The notes below the pieces were generated by a model that saw only the letters and a list, made by a program, of their open reading frames with translations, ran no database searches and was not told where the DNA came from. This document shows, one piece after another, positions 34,460 through 42,141 of a DNA stretch of 43,983 nt; positions within the stretch are counted from its first letter, which is position 1; each line of letters starts with the position of its first letter. The DNA comes from Candidatus Krumholzibacteriia bacterium (GTDB lineage: Bacteria > Krumholzibacteriota > Krumholzibacteriia > G020349025). The stretch spans positions 1-43,983 of the forward strand of contig DASRJW010000105.1 in the NCBI GenBank assembly GCA_035649275.1. Reading direction: 5' to 3'. The position numbers were made by a program, and so were the translations under genes.

Positions 34460-34488
34460 TTGAGAGCACAGGCTGGGCCGCCTATACT
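34460..34488 (+). promoter_or_regulatory. Promoter of the HEAT/cyclophilin lipoprotein gene
   Basis: TTGAGA (34460-34465), a 17-bp spacer and TATACT (34483-34488): 5 of 6 matches to each consensus hexamer. Transcription would start near 34495, giving a leader of about 15 nt that holds GGAGG just before the TTG start at 34510. Confidence 0.75.
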
Positions 34489-34509
34489 GCCGCGCGACTG
34501 GAGGCACCG

Positions 34510-36585
34510 TTGCGCGGTCAGCGTCTGGCTTTTCTGGCTCTCGTCCTTCTCCTCGGCTCGCTGCACGGCGCTTGCGGCGGCGGTCGTGTTTCCGACCACG
34601 CCGCTCCCGACAGCACCCGGGCAGCACGCCAACGTCTCGTGGCGCTGGAGAGCGCCCGCAGCTTCGGCGACAGCACGCTCTTCCAGGCCACGCGCCATCC
34701 CGATCCGCGCCTGCGCCGGGCCGCCGCCATGGCCCTCGGGCGCATCCAAGATGCGGCAGCGCTGGAGGCGCTCCTGCCGCTTCTCGACGATGCCGACTCG
34801 ACGGTGGTGGAGCAGACGGCGTGGGCCTTGCGGCAGCTGCAGGGTCTGCAGGAGCCACAGCGCTCGCGCCTCGAGCTGGCGCTCGACAGCAAGATCGAAA
34901 GCGAACCGACCTCCAGACGCTGGATGTTCATCGAAGCGGTGCGCCCCCACGCGAGCGCCCTTTCCTTCGCCGCCGTGAGCCCCTGGGTGGCGGCGGGCTT
35001 GTTCGCCGGCATGGGCTCGGAAGCGCGAGCGCCACGCCTGGAGGGCATGGCAGCGCTCACGCTGGCGAACATCGACACCGAGCGGGCCCTCGATCTCCTC
35101 GCCGACCTGGGTTCCCTCACCAACCGCGAGTCGGAAGCGGCCTGGCGCATCGCCGAGGCCATGACGATCCGGCCAGACTCCACCTTCCTGCCCTCAGTGC
35201 TTTCCCTCCTCCGCCACCCCGACGCTTACGCTCGCGCGGCGGGAGCCCGGGCGCTGTCCAAATACCCCGACGCCGGGAAAGCGCCGGCGCTCTATCCGCT
35301 TCTCGCCGACCCGGAATGGGAGGTCAGGGCCAGCGCCTTGAGCGCCCTCGGACAGCTCGGCGACCCGGAGGCACGCACCTACTGTGCTTCGATGGTGGCG
35401 GACACGCACCCCCTCGTGCGCGAGGCGGCGCTCGCGGCGCTGGAAAAGCTCGGCGCCGGGAAAGACACCCATCTGGTGCGGGAAGTGCGCGCCGATCCGG
35501 CGCCGGCAGTGCGCCTCGCGGCGCTCAGAGTCCTGGCGAAAGCCGAGGGCGCCAAGGCCCGAGACGCCTTCGAGGCGGCGCGGGGAGACAGCGTCGATTT
35601 CGTCCGCGCCGAAGCGCTCGCCGTGGCGGTCGACGTCCTGGGTGCCGAACCGGCGACGACGCTCTTGCTCGCCACCCTGAGCGACGCGGGGCCGCTGGAG
35701 CGCGCCCAGGCGACGCAAGCTCTCGGCGCCCTGGGCAAGGAGCTGCCGCGTCGCGAGCGCAGCAGCGTGCGCCTGGCTCTCGAGCGGGCGCTGGAAGACG
35801 AGGACTTCGTCGTCGCCGCCCAGGCCGCGGATGCTCTCGGCTCCCTCGCCTTCGCTGAAAGCGGCCCGGCGCTGGTGGCCGCGTACCAACGCTGGCAGCA
35901 GGGCCACAACGGCATCGACGTGCGTCTCGCTGTGCTCCCGGCGCTCGCCGCCCTTCCCGGTGCGGGTCGCGCGCCTGCCACCATGGCCTGCCTCGAGAGC
36001 GCCCAGGGTGGAGCCGAACCGCGTCTCGTGCAGGTGGCGCGCGAAGCGCTCGCCAAGCTGCGCGGCCAGAAGGAAACGCCAGCACCGCCGCCGCCACAGG
36101 CACGCCCTGGTGTCGTGCCCTCGGCGCTGCCGCCCATCGACCTGGGTGCGGTGCGCGTGCGCCTGGTGACGCCCCGCGGCACGGCCGTCCTCGAGCTGGA
36201 CGGCGACGATTACCCGCGCACGGTAGCCAACTTCCTGCACCTGGTGGATACGGGGTTCTACCGCGACGGCGTCTTCCATCGCGTGGTTCCGGCTTTCGTC
36301 GTGCAGGGAGGATGTCCGCGGGGCGACGGCTGGGGCGATGCGGGAGAGTTCCTGCCCTGCGAGATCGGCAACTTGCGTTACGATCGCGAGGGGATCGTCG
36401 GCATGGCGCACGCCGGCAAGGACACCGGGGGCTCGCAGTTCTTCATCACCCACCTGCCGGTACCGCGACTCGACGGCCGCTACACTGCATTCGGCCGCGT
36501 CGTCGCCGGGATGGACGTGGTGGATCGCATCCTGCGGGGCGATCGCTTCCGCCTCGAGCGCGAGACTCCGGCGACCGTGCCCTGA
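34510..36585 (+). CDS. HEAT-repeat lipoprotein with C-terminal cyclophilin domain
   Basis: A 691-aa envelope protein. The start is the TTG at 34510, with GGAGG 5 nt upstream and a strong promoter before it; a lipoprotein signal follows (RLAFLALVLLLGSLHGAC, lipobox Cys22). Residues about 45-520 form HEAT/PBS-type repeats, with blocks such as HPDPRLRRAAAMALGRI, DPEWEVRASALSALGQLGDP and THPLVREAALAALEKLG. A Pro-rich linker leads to a cyclophilin-type peptidyl-prolyl isomerase domain (about 547-691) with FHRVVPAFVVQGG (Arg, Phe, Gln of the active site), GSQFFIT and LDGRYTAFGRV. The HEAT part probably presents partners and the isomerase folds envelope proteins. It should be anchored to a membrane by lipid. 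Confidence 0.9.
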   Translation: MRGQRLAFLALVLLLGSLHGACGGGRVSDHAAPDSTRAARQRLVALESARSFGDSTLFQATRHPDPRLRRAAAMALGRIQDAAALEALLPLLDDADSTVVEQTAWALRQLQGLQEPQRSRLELALDSKIESEPTSRRWMFIEAVRPHASALSFAAVSPWVAAGLFAGMGSEARAPRLEGMAALTLANIDTERALDLLADLGSLTNRESEAAWRIAEAMTIRPDSTFLPSVLSLLRHPDAYARAAGARALSKYPDAGKAPALYPLLADPEWEVRASALSALGQLGDPEARTYCASMVADTHPLVREAALAALEKLGAGKDTHLVREVRADPAPAVRLAALRVLAKAEGAKARDAFEAARGDSVDFVRAEALAVAVDVLGAEPATTLLLATLSDAGPLERAQATQALGALGKELPRRERSSVRLALERALEDEDFVVAAQAADALGSLAFAESGPALVAAYQRWQQGHNGIDVRLAVLPALAALPGAGRAPATMACLESAQGGAEPRLVQVAREALAKLRGQKETPAPPPPQARPGVVPSALPPIDLGAVRVRLVTPRGTAVLELDGDDYPRTVANFLHLVDTGFYRDGVFHRVVPAFVVQGGCPRGDGWGDAGEFLPCEIGNLRYDREGIVGMAHAGKDTGGSQFFITHLPVPRLDGRYTAFGRVVAGMDVVDRILRGDRFRLERETPATVP

Positions 36586-36601
36586 AGATCCCGCCCCGTT
36601 C

Positions 36602-37330
36602 TCACCAGTGTACGCCGATGCCGCCTTCGAAGCTCACGTTGCTCCTCGAGTCGACGGCGAAGTCGGCGAGCGCGGGGGCATGGGCGGGCGTCTCGTCCTG
36701 CGCTCCCGTGGCGCGCCCGTAGGTGAAGCCGTAGCGCACCTCACCGTAGAAAGTGTAGGGATGCTTGGCGGAGAACAGACGCACGCCCGCGGCCACCGAG
36801 GGGGCCAGCTGGTTCTCGTCCGCTTCGATCCCGGCGGCCCCCGCCCGGCCGGAACTGCGGCCGCGGGAAGTGAAGTTCACCAGGTGGACGACGAAGCCAC
36901 CGCCCCCATATAGCGCCACATTCTTGCCGTGCACGACATCGGCCAGGAGTTCGGCCCGGATACCGAAATCGCTGGTTTGCTCCTCCACTTCCTCCGGCCC
37001 CGCGGTGTCGCCGGCGATCGGATCAGGCCAGTAGGTGTAGGAGGAGGACAGGTTTCGCTCGTCCTCGGTGAACTGCAACGCCCCGCGCACCCAGAGCGGC
37101 ACGGCACGGATCTCCCGGCGCAAAATCCGGCGCTGGTAGTCGATGCCGATGAAGAAGTGATCGTCGTAGGTGGGATGGTCGTGGGCGGCGTAGCCGGCCC
37201 CGATGACGGCGACGTTCAGGTTGCCGACATGGATGGGGCGGGCTTTCTCTTCCGGCGTCGGCTGCGCCGCGGCCGCACCTGCGGCACCTAGGATCGCCAA
37301 CCCCAGCACGAGACCTGCACGGCGCCGCAT
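36602..37330 (-). CDS. Outer-membrane beta-barrel protein, function unknown
   Basis: A 242-aa protein with a signal peptide (RAGLVLGLAILGAAGAAAAQ). It then shows alternating-polarity strands rich in Gly and aromatics (FFIGIDYQRRILRREI, NVALYGGGGFVVHLVNF, YTFYGEVRYGFTYG) and ends in a C-terminal Trp (GGIGVHW), as barrel-assembly signals do. I cannot name a family; it resembles small 8-strand OmpW/OmpA-like barrels. ATG 37330 has GGAGG 5 nt upstream. It is convergent with the cyclophilin lipoprotein gene, 16 bp apart with no terminator hairpin visible. Confidence 0.78.
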   Translation of the reverse strand: MRRRAGLVLGLAILGAAGAAAAQPTPEEKARPIHVGNLNVAVIGAGYAAHDHPTYDDHFFIGIDYQRRILRREIRAVPLWVRGALQFTEDERNLSSSYTYWPDPIAGDTAGPEEVEEQTSDFGIRAELLADVVHGKNVALYGGGGFVVHLVNFTSRGRSSGRAGAAGIEADENQLAPSVAAGVRLFSAKHPYTFYGEVRYGFTYGRATGAQDETPAHAPALADFAVDSRSNVSFEGGIGVHW

Positions 37331-37341
37331 CACGTCCTCCT

Positions 37342-37371
37342 CTGCATCACGAGCACCTGCACCACGAGCAC
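37342..37371. repeat. Tandem 15-bp repeat upstream of the barrel gene
   Basis: Two adjacent copies, CTGCATCACGAGCAC (37342-37356) and CTGCACCACGAGCAC (37357-37371), differ at one base. They lie just upstream of the Shine-Dalgarno of the outer-membrane barrel gene on the minus strand. They may be a duplicated operator half-site or a slippage duplication. Confidence 0.7.
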
Positions 37372-37431
37372 CGCGACGGCCAAGCCGCTGGCCGCGCTCC
37401 GTGCTGCTCCCGCACACGCCAGGTGGACAAC

Positions 37432-38694
37432 CTAGGGACCGTTGGCAGGTTTGTCAAAGTCCGCGCCCGTGACCTGTGCCTCGATGGCGGCCCGTGCCGC
37501 CTCCAGGGCGGGGAGCAAGGCATCGACCCGCGCTCCCGAACCCTGCACGCGCTCCGCCGTTCCCCCGCCGCGACCTGCGGCGAGGGCGCAAGCCGCCTGG
37601 AGCGCCGGGCGCAGATCGATTCCGGTCCCGGACGGACAGACGAAGAGGAATTGCGCCCGCTCCCCCGCGGCGCCGAGGAGGGCGATGGCACCGCGCTCCA
37701 CCAGCGCCGCCGCTGCCACCTGCAGCGCCGCGGCCTCGACTCCTTCCAGCGCTTGCAGCACCAGTGGATGACCGCCAAGACGCGGTGCCGCCGCGATCCT
37801 CGCCTCGGCGCGCCCGGTGGCGAGCTCGCGCGCCGTGCTTTCGAGCTGCCGCCGGAGCTGCCGTCCCTCCTCCTGCAGCTTGCCGACGCGCGCCAACACA
37901 GCCTCGGGGTGGCAGGTGAGGGCGCGCACCAAGGCATCCTGAAGCTGGAAACAGCGCGCCACCTCTTCCAGTGCGCGAGTGCCGCAGACGAAGTGGAGGC
38001 GCGCCGCCTCGCGCAGGCGCTCCTGCACCAGCAATTTGATCAGACCGATCTCGTGCGTGCGCCGCACGTGGGTGCCGCAGCATGGACTCGAGTCCCAGCC
38101 TTCGATCTCGACGACCCGAACACGCTCGAGGCCGGCCGGCGGCGCCTTGCGCAACCCCGCCACCTGAGCGGCGTCCAGGGAGCGCACGTGCAGCGGCCTT
38201 CCTTCCCAGATCACGGCGTTGGCCCGCTTCTCCACCTGCTCCAGCGCCTCCGCTTCCAGGAGCGGTCCGGGAAGATCGATGCTGCAACGGCTTTCCCCCA
38301 GATGGAAGGAAACCGTCTCGCGTTGCAGGAGAGCGACGAAGGTGGCCGACAGCAGGTGCTGGCCCGAGTGCTGTTGCATGTGGTGCCGGCGGCGCGACCC
38401 ATCGATCTCTCCCTCCACCGAGTCGCCGGCACGAAGGGCCAGCGCCGCCGCCTCGGCGCGCAGACAGTGCACCACCCGACCCGCCTCGTCCTCGACGACG
38501 TCGACCACCGGGCTGCCATGCAGGATCCCCGTGTCGTGGGGTTGTCCGCCGGAAGTGGGATAGAAGCAAGTCTCGGCGAGCACGAGGCCGATGCCGCCCT
38601 CGGGGAGCGACAAGCGCTCGAGCACGCGGGAGCGGAAGTGGGTGCGCTCGGGGTCGTCGAGGTACAGGCGCGTGGAGCCGCTTGACTCGGGCAT
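37432..38694 (-). CDS. AlaX-like trans-editing protein (alanyl-tRNA editing and DHHA1 domains)
   Basis: A 420-aa relative of the editing half of alanyl-tRNA synthetase, expected to hydrolyse mischarged Ser- or Gly-tRNA-Ala. The N-terminal part has CFYPTSGGQPHDTG, as in AlaRS editing domains. The zinc-binding HxxxH is HSGQH (109-113) and CxxxH is CCGTH (205-209). From about residue 270 a coiled coil leads into a DHHA1-like domain with a Gly-rich stretch (AAGRGGGTAERVQGSG). There is no catalytic synthetase domain, so it is a stand-alone editor. The ATG at 38694 has no proper Shine-Dalgarno. The C-terminal side follows the layout of long AlaX forms. Confidence 0.87.
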   Translation of the reverse strand: MPESSGSTRLYLDDPERTHFRSRVLERLSLPEGGIGLVLAETCFYPTSGGQPHDTGILHGSPVVDVVEDEAGRVVHCLRAEAAALALRAGDSVEGEIDGSRRRHHMQQHSGQHLLSATFVALLQRETVSFHLGESRCSIDLPGPLLEAEALEQVEKRANAVIWEGRPLHVRSLDAAQVAGLRKAPPAGLERVRVVEIEGWDSSPCCGTHVRRTHEIGLIKLLVQERLREAARLHFVCGTRALEEVARCFQLQDALVRALTCHPEAVLARVGKLQEEGRQLRRQLESTARELATGRAEARIAAAPRLGGHPLVLQALEGVEAAALQVAAAALVERGAIALLGAAGERAQFLFVCPSGTGIDLRPALQAACALAAGRGGGTAERVQGSGARVDALLPALEAARAAIEAQVTGADFDKPANGP

Positions 38695-38699
38695 GGCGC

Positions 38700-38705
38700 A
38701 GTATA
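38700..38705 (-). promoter_or_regulatory. Possible -10 of a leaderless alaX-like transcript
   Basis: Minus strand TATACT at 38705-38700 ends only 5 nt before the ATG at 38694, so transcription from it would begin at or next to the start codon. No convincing -35 was found at the expected distance, so confidence is low. Confidence 0.25.
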
Positions 38706-38880
38706 GCGAAGCCTCCAAGCTCCTGGCTGCGCTCCAACCACCTGGCCGCTGGCGAGGCGGTACGTCCCCCGCCGTCCGCACGCGTGGAGCGGGGCGGCGC
38801 CCCGCAGACCCCGCCCACCCGCACGCGGCGCTCGGCGCCGATCCGGTACGGAGCTTCCAAGGCGAAGCAGCGGAGGTCGC

Positions 38881-40152
38881 ATGACAGTCCGAGGCCTGCT
38901 CTTCGCTTGCACCTTGCTGCTCACAAGCGGTGCTCACGGGGCCGCCGCCGCGTCATTCGAGGCCGCGGACGGCGCCCGCGTCCTTCGCATCCAGACGCTC
39001 GGGACAGACATTCCGGCGCCGGAGCGTTTGCTCCGCCAACTCGGTCTCGAGGTCGGGGCGCGCTTCGACGCCCGCCGCGTGCAGCGCTCTCGCCAGCAAA
39101 TCCTCGCCCTCGGCTGGCTCCGAGATCTCGAGGTGATACCGTCGCTGCTGGCGCCGGACTCCGTCTCCATCACCGTGAGCGCCCGGCGATCTCCCCCGGC
39201 GTCGTTGCAACCGCTGCTGCAGATCCGCGCCGATGACCGGATCGTCCTCGGCGGCAAGCTGCGTTTCTGGGGTGGCGCCGGTCGGGGCGAACGTTTTTCT
39301 CTCGAGGCCGCCGGCGGCGGCGCCAAGTTGCTGCACCTCGAATGGTCCGAGCCGCAGCCGCTCCTGGCACTGCCGCTGGGTGCGACCTTTCATGCCGACC
39401 TGGTGCAGGCACCGGAGGAAGGAGAAGGCGGCATCGTCTTCGACCGCACCGCGGTCGGAGCGAAGCTGCAACTGCCTCCCCGCGGCCCGCGCCTCGAGCT
39501 CGCCGGCGCCCTCACGCAGGTGCACGCCTCGGAAGCGGCGGGACTGCTCTCCGGCAGCAGCAGCGACCGCCTCCGCCGCGGCTCCATCGCCTTCGCCTGG
39601 GGGGCGCGACCGCAGCGTTTCCTCTGGTCCTACTGGAACGGACAACTGGCTCTCGGCGCCACCACGGGGGCGGCGGAACACCAGGACGTGGAAGCGAAGT
39701 TGCAAGGTGCCTTCCCGTTCAGCCGGCGCTTCGTCCTCGCCGCGGGTGTCGAAGTGCGCGGTGTACGCGGCACGGTGCCACGTTACGGTCGCCTGCACCT
39801 CGGCAGCGGCCCGAGCCTGCGGAGTCACAGCTACGCGGTGGCGAACGGCGATGCCGGCGGCTGGGGTGGCCTGGAAGCACGCATCCCCCTCAACTTCTGG
39901 AGCCCCGAGAGCTTCGAACGGGTCGCTCTCCCGCTCACCTTGCACGTGTTCGCCGACGCGGGCAGCGCTTGGGGCGCCTCGGCTCCCGGCGCGGTGACCG
40001 AAGCGGCGGCGTTGCGGCAGGCCCGCTTGCGTTGGGGCGTCGGACTCGGCGCCGTCGCCCATCTGCGCCAAACCCAACCGCTGCGCTTCGCAGTCGGCTG
40101 CGACGACGAGTTCCACTGGCGGACCGACATCGGCACGTCGCTTTCCTTCTAG
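38881..40152 (+). CDS. BamA/Omp85-like outer-membrane protein, short form
   Basis: A 423-aa protein with a signal peptide (GLLFACTLLLTSGAHGAAAA). It has one POTRA-like domain (about 35-105: LRIQTLGTDIPAPERLLRQLG, then QILALGWLRDLEVIPSL) and a predicted beta-barrel ending in Phe (GTSLSF). The first POTRA phrase and the barrel segment LHVFADAGSAWG, typical of surface-antigen barrels, support Omp85 membership. True BamA has five POTRA domains and about 800 aa, so this is a small relative of unknown cargo. GGAGG sits 4 nt before ATG 38881. It is divergent from the AlaX-like gene across 186 bp in which I see no strong promoter. Confidence 0.78.
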   Translation: MTVRGLLFACTLLLTSGAHGAAAASFEAADGARVLRIQTLGTDIPAPERLLRQLGLEVGARFDARRVQRSRQQILALGWLRDLEVIPSLLAPDSVSITVSARRSPPASLQPLLQIRADDRIVLGGKLRFWGGAGRGERFSLEAAGGGAKLLHLEWSEPQPLLALPLGATFHADLVQAPEEGEGGIVFDRTAVGAKLQLPPRGPRLELAGALTQVHASEAAGLLSGSSSDRLRRGSIAFAWGARPQRFLWSYWNGQLALGATTGAAEHQDVEAKLQGAFPFSRRFVLAAGVEVRGVRGTVPRYGRLHLGSGPSLRSHSYAVANGDAGGWGGLEARIPLNFWSPESFERVALPLTLHVFADAGSAWGASAPGAVTEAAALRQARLRWGVGLGAVAHLRQTQPLRFAVGCDDEFHWRTDIGTSLSF

Positions 40153-41918
40153 CGAGGCGCGGGCACACTGGCGTGGCGCGCGTAGTAGAGGAACTCGAAA
40201 TCCTGCAGCACCACACGCTGCAGGGTGTAGTCGCGTTGGAATTCCGCCGCGGCAACGATCTGTTGGTCTCCCGGGAAAGGCCAAGGGGTCGCCGAGCCTT
40301 GCGGGCCGCCGAGAACGATGAGATCGGGGTGGCGGGAGAGGACGTAGGCGCCGTCGCCCTTTTCGTGCCCGATCCACTGCCTCTGGTCCGGCCGCACCCG
40401 CGCGATGTGCGCATCCGTGAGGCCGAGCATGTCGATGACCGGCAGCTCGGCGAAGTAAGGCAAGCTGCCGGCGCAGTTCGTCGCCACCGTCGTCGCCGGC
40501 GGAAAGGTGCGGCGCAAGTATTCCCCCACCGGTTGGCCGAAGCGCACCGCCGGGTCGGGAACGCGGCACAAGCGCAGCGACGGATCGAGCCAGCCCGGGA
40601 GCAAGGTGAGCAGAAGCGCGCCGACCAGCGCGGCTTGCAAGGTGCGGCGCGCCGCCAGATGGCCCTGCGCCGCCTTTTGGCCGCGCACCTCGCTCTCCAT
40701 CGCTCCCGGTTTTTCCGCCAGTACATGCCGGCGCCAGCGCAGCCAGAGCCCGGCGCCGCCGAGCCCCAAGGCAAGGGCACCGAGAGCGCGCATCTCCGCA
40801 ACGAGTCGCACCGCGTGCGCCGCCGGCGCCTCTTGCAAGCGCGCCCAGCGTAGCGCGCCGGCCATGAGGGGCAAGAGGGTTCGTGGCGCCACCAGGAGCC
40901 AGACACCGACGAGAAGGAGAAGGGCGCTCGCGAGGCGGAGGTTTTTCCGGTGCGCCAGCAGCTGCAAGCGCCGCAATCCGGTCTCTGCACCCACGGCGAG
41001 GGCGGGCCAGGCCGGCAGCAAGAGCCGGTAGCCGGGGAATCTCTCGCCGCCGGACACGAGGGCGACGAGAAACGTGGTGGCGATCCAGCCAGCGAGGAGA
41101 CGGGCCCGGGGGGCACTGCAGAGAGGGAGGCCGAACAAAGCGAACCAGAGCCAGGGGAAAGTGAGAGCGCCCTTGGTGACATAGAGAAGCCCCGAAGCGA
41201 GCGCCTCGGTTCCCGGACTCAGCTTGGCGTGCACCGGATTCGGCAGCCAATCACCGTAGTAGAGCCAGCGGAAGAGCACGAACGGCGCGAGAACGAGGGC
41301 AGCACCAAAAACGAGGCGCACCCACCAGCGTCGTGCCGCCGGGGCGGCGAGGAACAGCGGGAAGGCGTAGGCGATGCCTTCCGGACGCAACGCCGCGACG
41401 CCACCGAGAAGCATCCCCGCGCGCCAACCACCGCGGCCCTGAGGAACCTCCTCCAGAGCGCCGAAGAAGAGCGTGGCGAGGAGCGCGGTGAAGGCGAGGG
41501 TCTCCATGCCGCTCACGCTCCAGACCGCGAGCGGCGCCGCTGCGGCGACGAACAGCGCCGCCGGTCCGCCGGCGCGCCGGTCCTCCAGAGCTCGCGCCGC
41601 CAGCGCCGCGGTGAGACCGACGACGGCGAGACCGCAGAGAAAGGAAAGCACCGGCGCCACGGCGTGCGGCTCCAGACCGAGCGCGGCGAGGAGGCCGAGC
41701 AGCGCCGTCCAGGGCAAGTTGGAAACGCCCTCGACCCGTTCGCCCGCATTCATCACCGGTCCCAGACCCTCGGCCAGATGCCGGGCGTGGCGATAGGCGA
41801 TGAAAGCGTCGTCGATGCGGAAGCGGCGGAAGACCACCACCTGGACACAGAGGAGCACGATGGCGGCGAAGCTGTAGAGGTCGCGGTGGGCGAGAACGTC
41901 TCGACGTTTGCGTGTCAT
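40149..41918 (-). CDS. GT-C fold membrane glycosyltransferase-like protein
   Basis: A 589-aa polytopic membrane protein with about ten to twelve hydrophobic segments. Near the N terminus it has FRIDDAFIAYRHARHLAEG and NAGERVEGVSNLPWTALLG; the Asp-Asp in the first loop is the metal/substrate motif of GT-C polyprenyl-phosphate-sugar transferases such as arabinofuranosyltransferases. The C-terminal soluble domain contains CAGSLPYFAELPVIDMLGLTD, seen in related proteins of unknown specificity. It likely adds a sugar on the periplasmic side to an envelope glycan. The stop codon shares a CTAG palindrome with the stop of the BamA-like gene. ATG 41918 is preferred to GTG 41936. Confidence 0.8.
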   Translation of the reverse strand: MTRKRRDVLAHRDLYSFAAIVLLCVQVVVFRRFRIDDAFIAYRHARHLAEGLGPVMNAGERVEGVSNLPWTALLGLLAALGLEPHAVAPVLSFLCGLAVVGLTAALAARALEDRRAGGPAALFVAAAAPLAVWSVSGMETLAFTALLATLFFGALEEVPQGRGGWRAGMLLGGVAALRPEGIAYAFPLFLAAPAARRWWVRLVFGAALVLAPFVLFRWLYYGDWLPNPVHAKLSPGTEALASGLLYVTKGALTFPWLWFALFGLPLCSAPRARLLAGWIATTFLVALVSGGERFPGYRLLLPAWPALAVGAETGLRRLQLLAHRKNLRLASALLLLVGVWLLVAPRTLLPLMAGALRWARLQEAPAAHAVRLVAEMRALGALALGLGGAGLWLRWRRHVLAEKPGAMESEVRGQKAAQGHLAARRTLQAALVGALLLTLLPGWLDPSLRLCRVPDPAVRFGQPVGEYLRRTFPPATTVATNCAGSLPYFAELPVIDMLGLTDAHIARVRPDQRQWIGHEKGDGAYVLSRHPDLIVLGGPQGSATPWPFPGDQQIVAAAEFQRDYTLQRVVLQDFEFLYYARHASVPAPR

Positions 41919-42141
41919 GGACTTTAGCGGACGCACCCTGCCGCTGGAACGGCGTTTGCTGTCCGCCCAAGCGGCGGCGCCATCCTACGCAGGCGCCGCC
42001 CACGCCGGCAAGTTCGTTCCGCAGTGTGGTGGCGCGTGCTGGGCCCGCACGGATCGCGGGTCGCGCGTCGGATCGCGTCGCAACCTGGAGGTTCCCCGCG
42101 CGCCCACCCACTCTCCTGCTCCCGTCGCGCCCGCTCTCACC

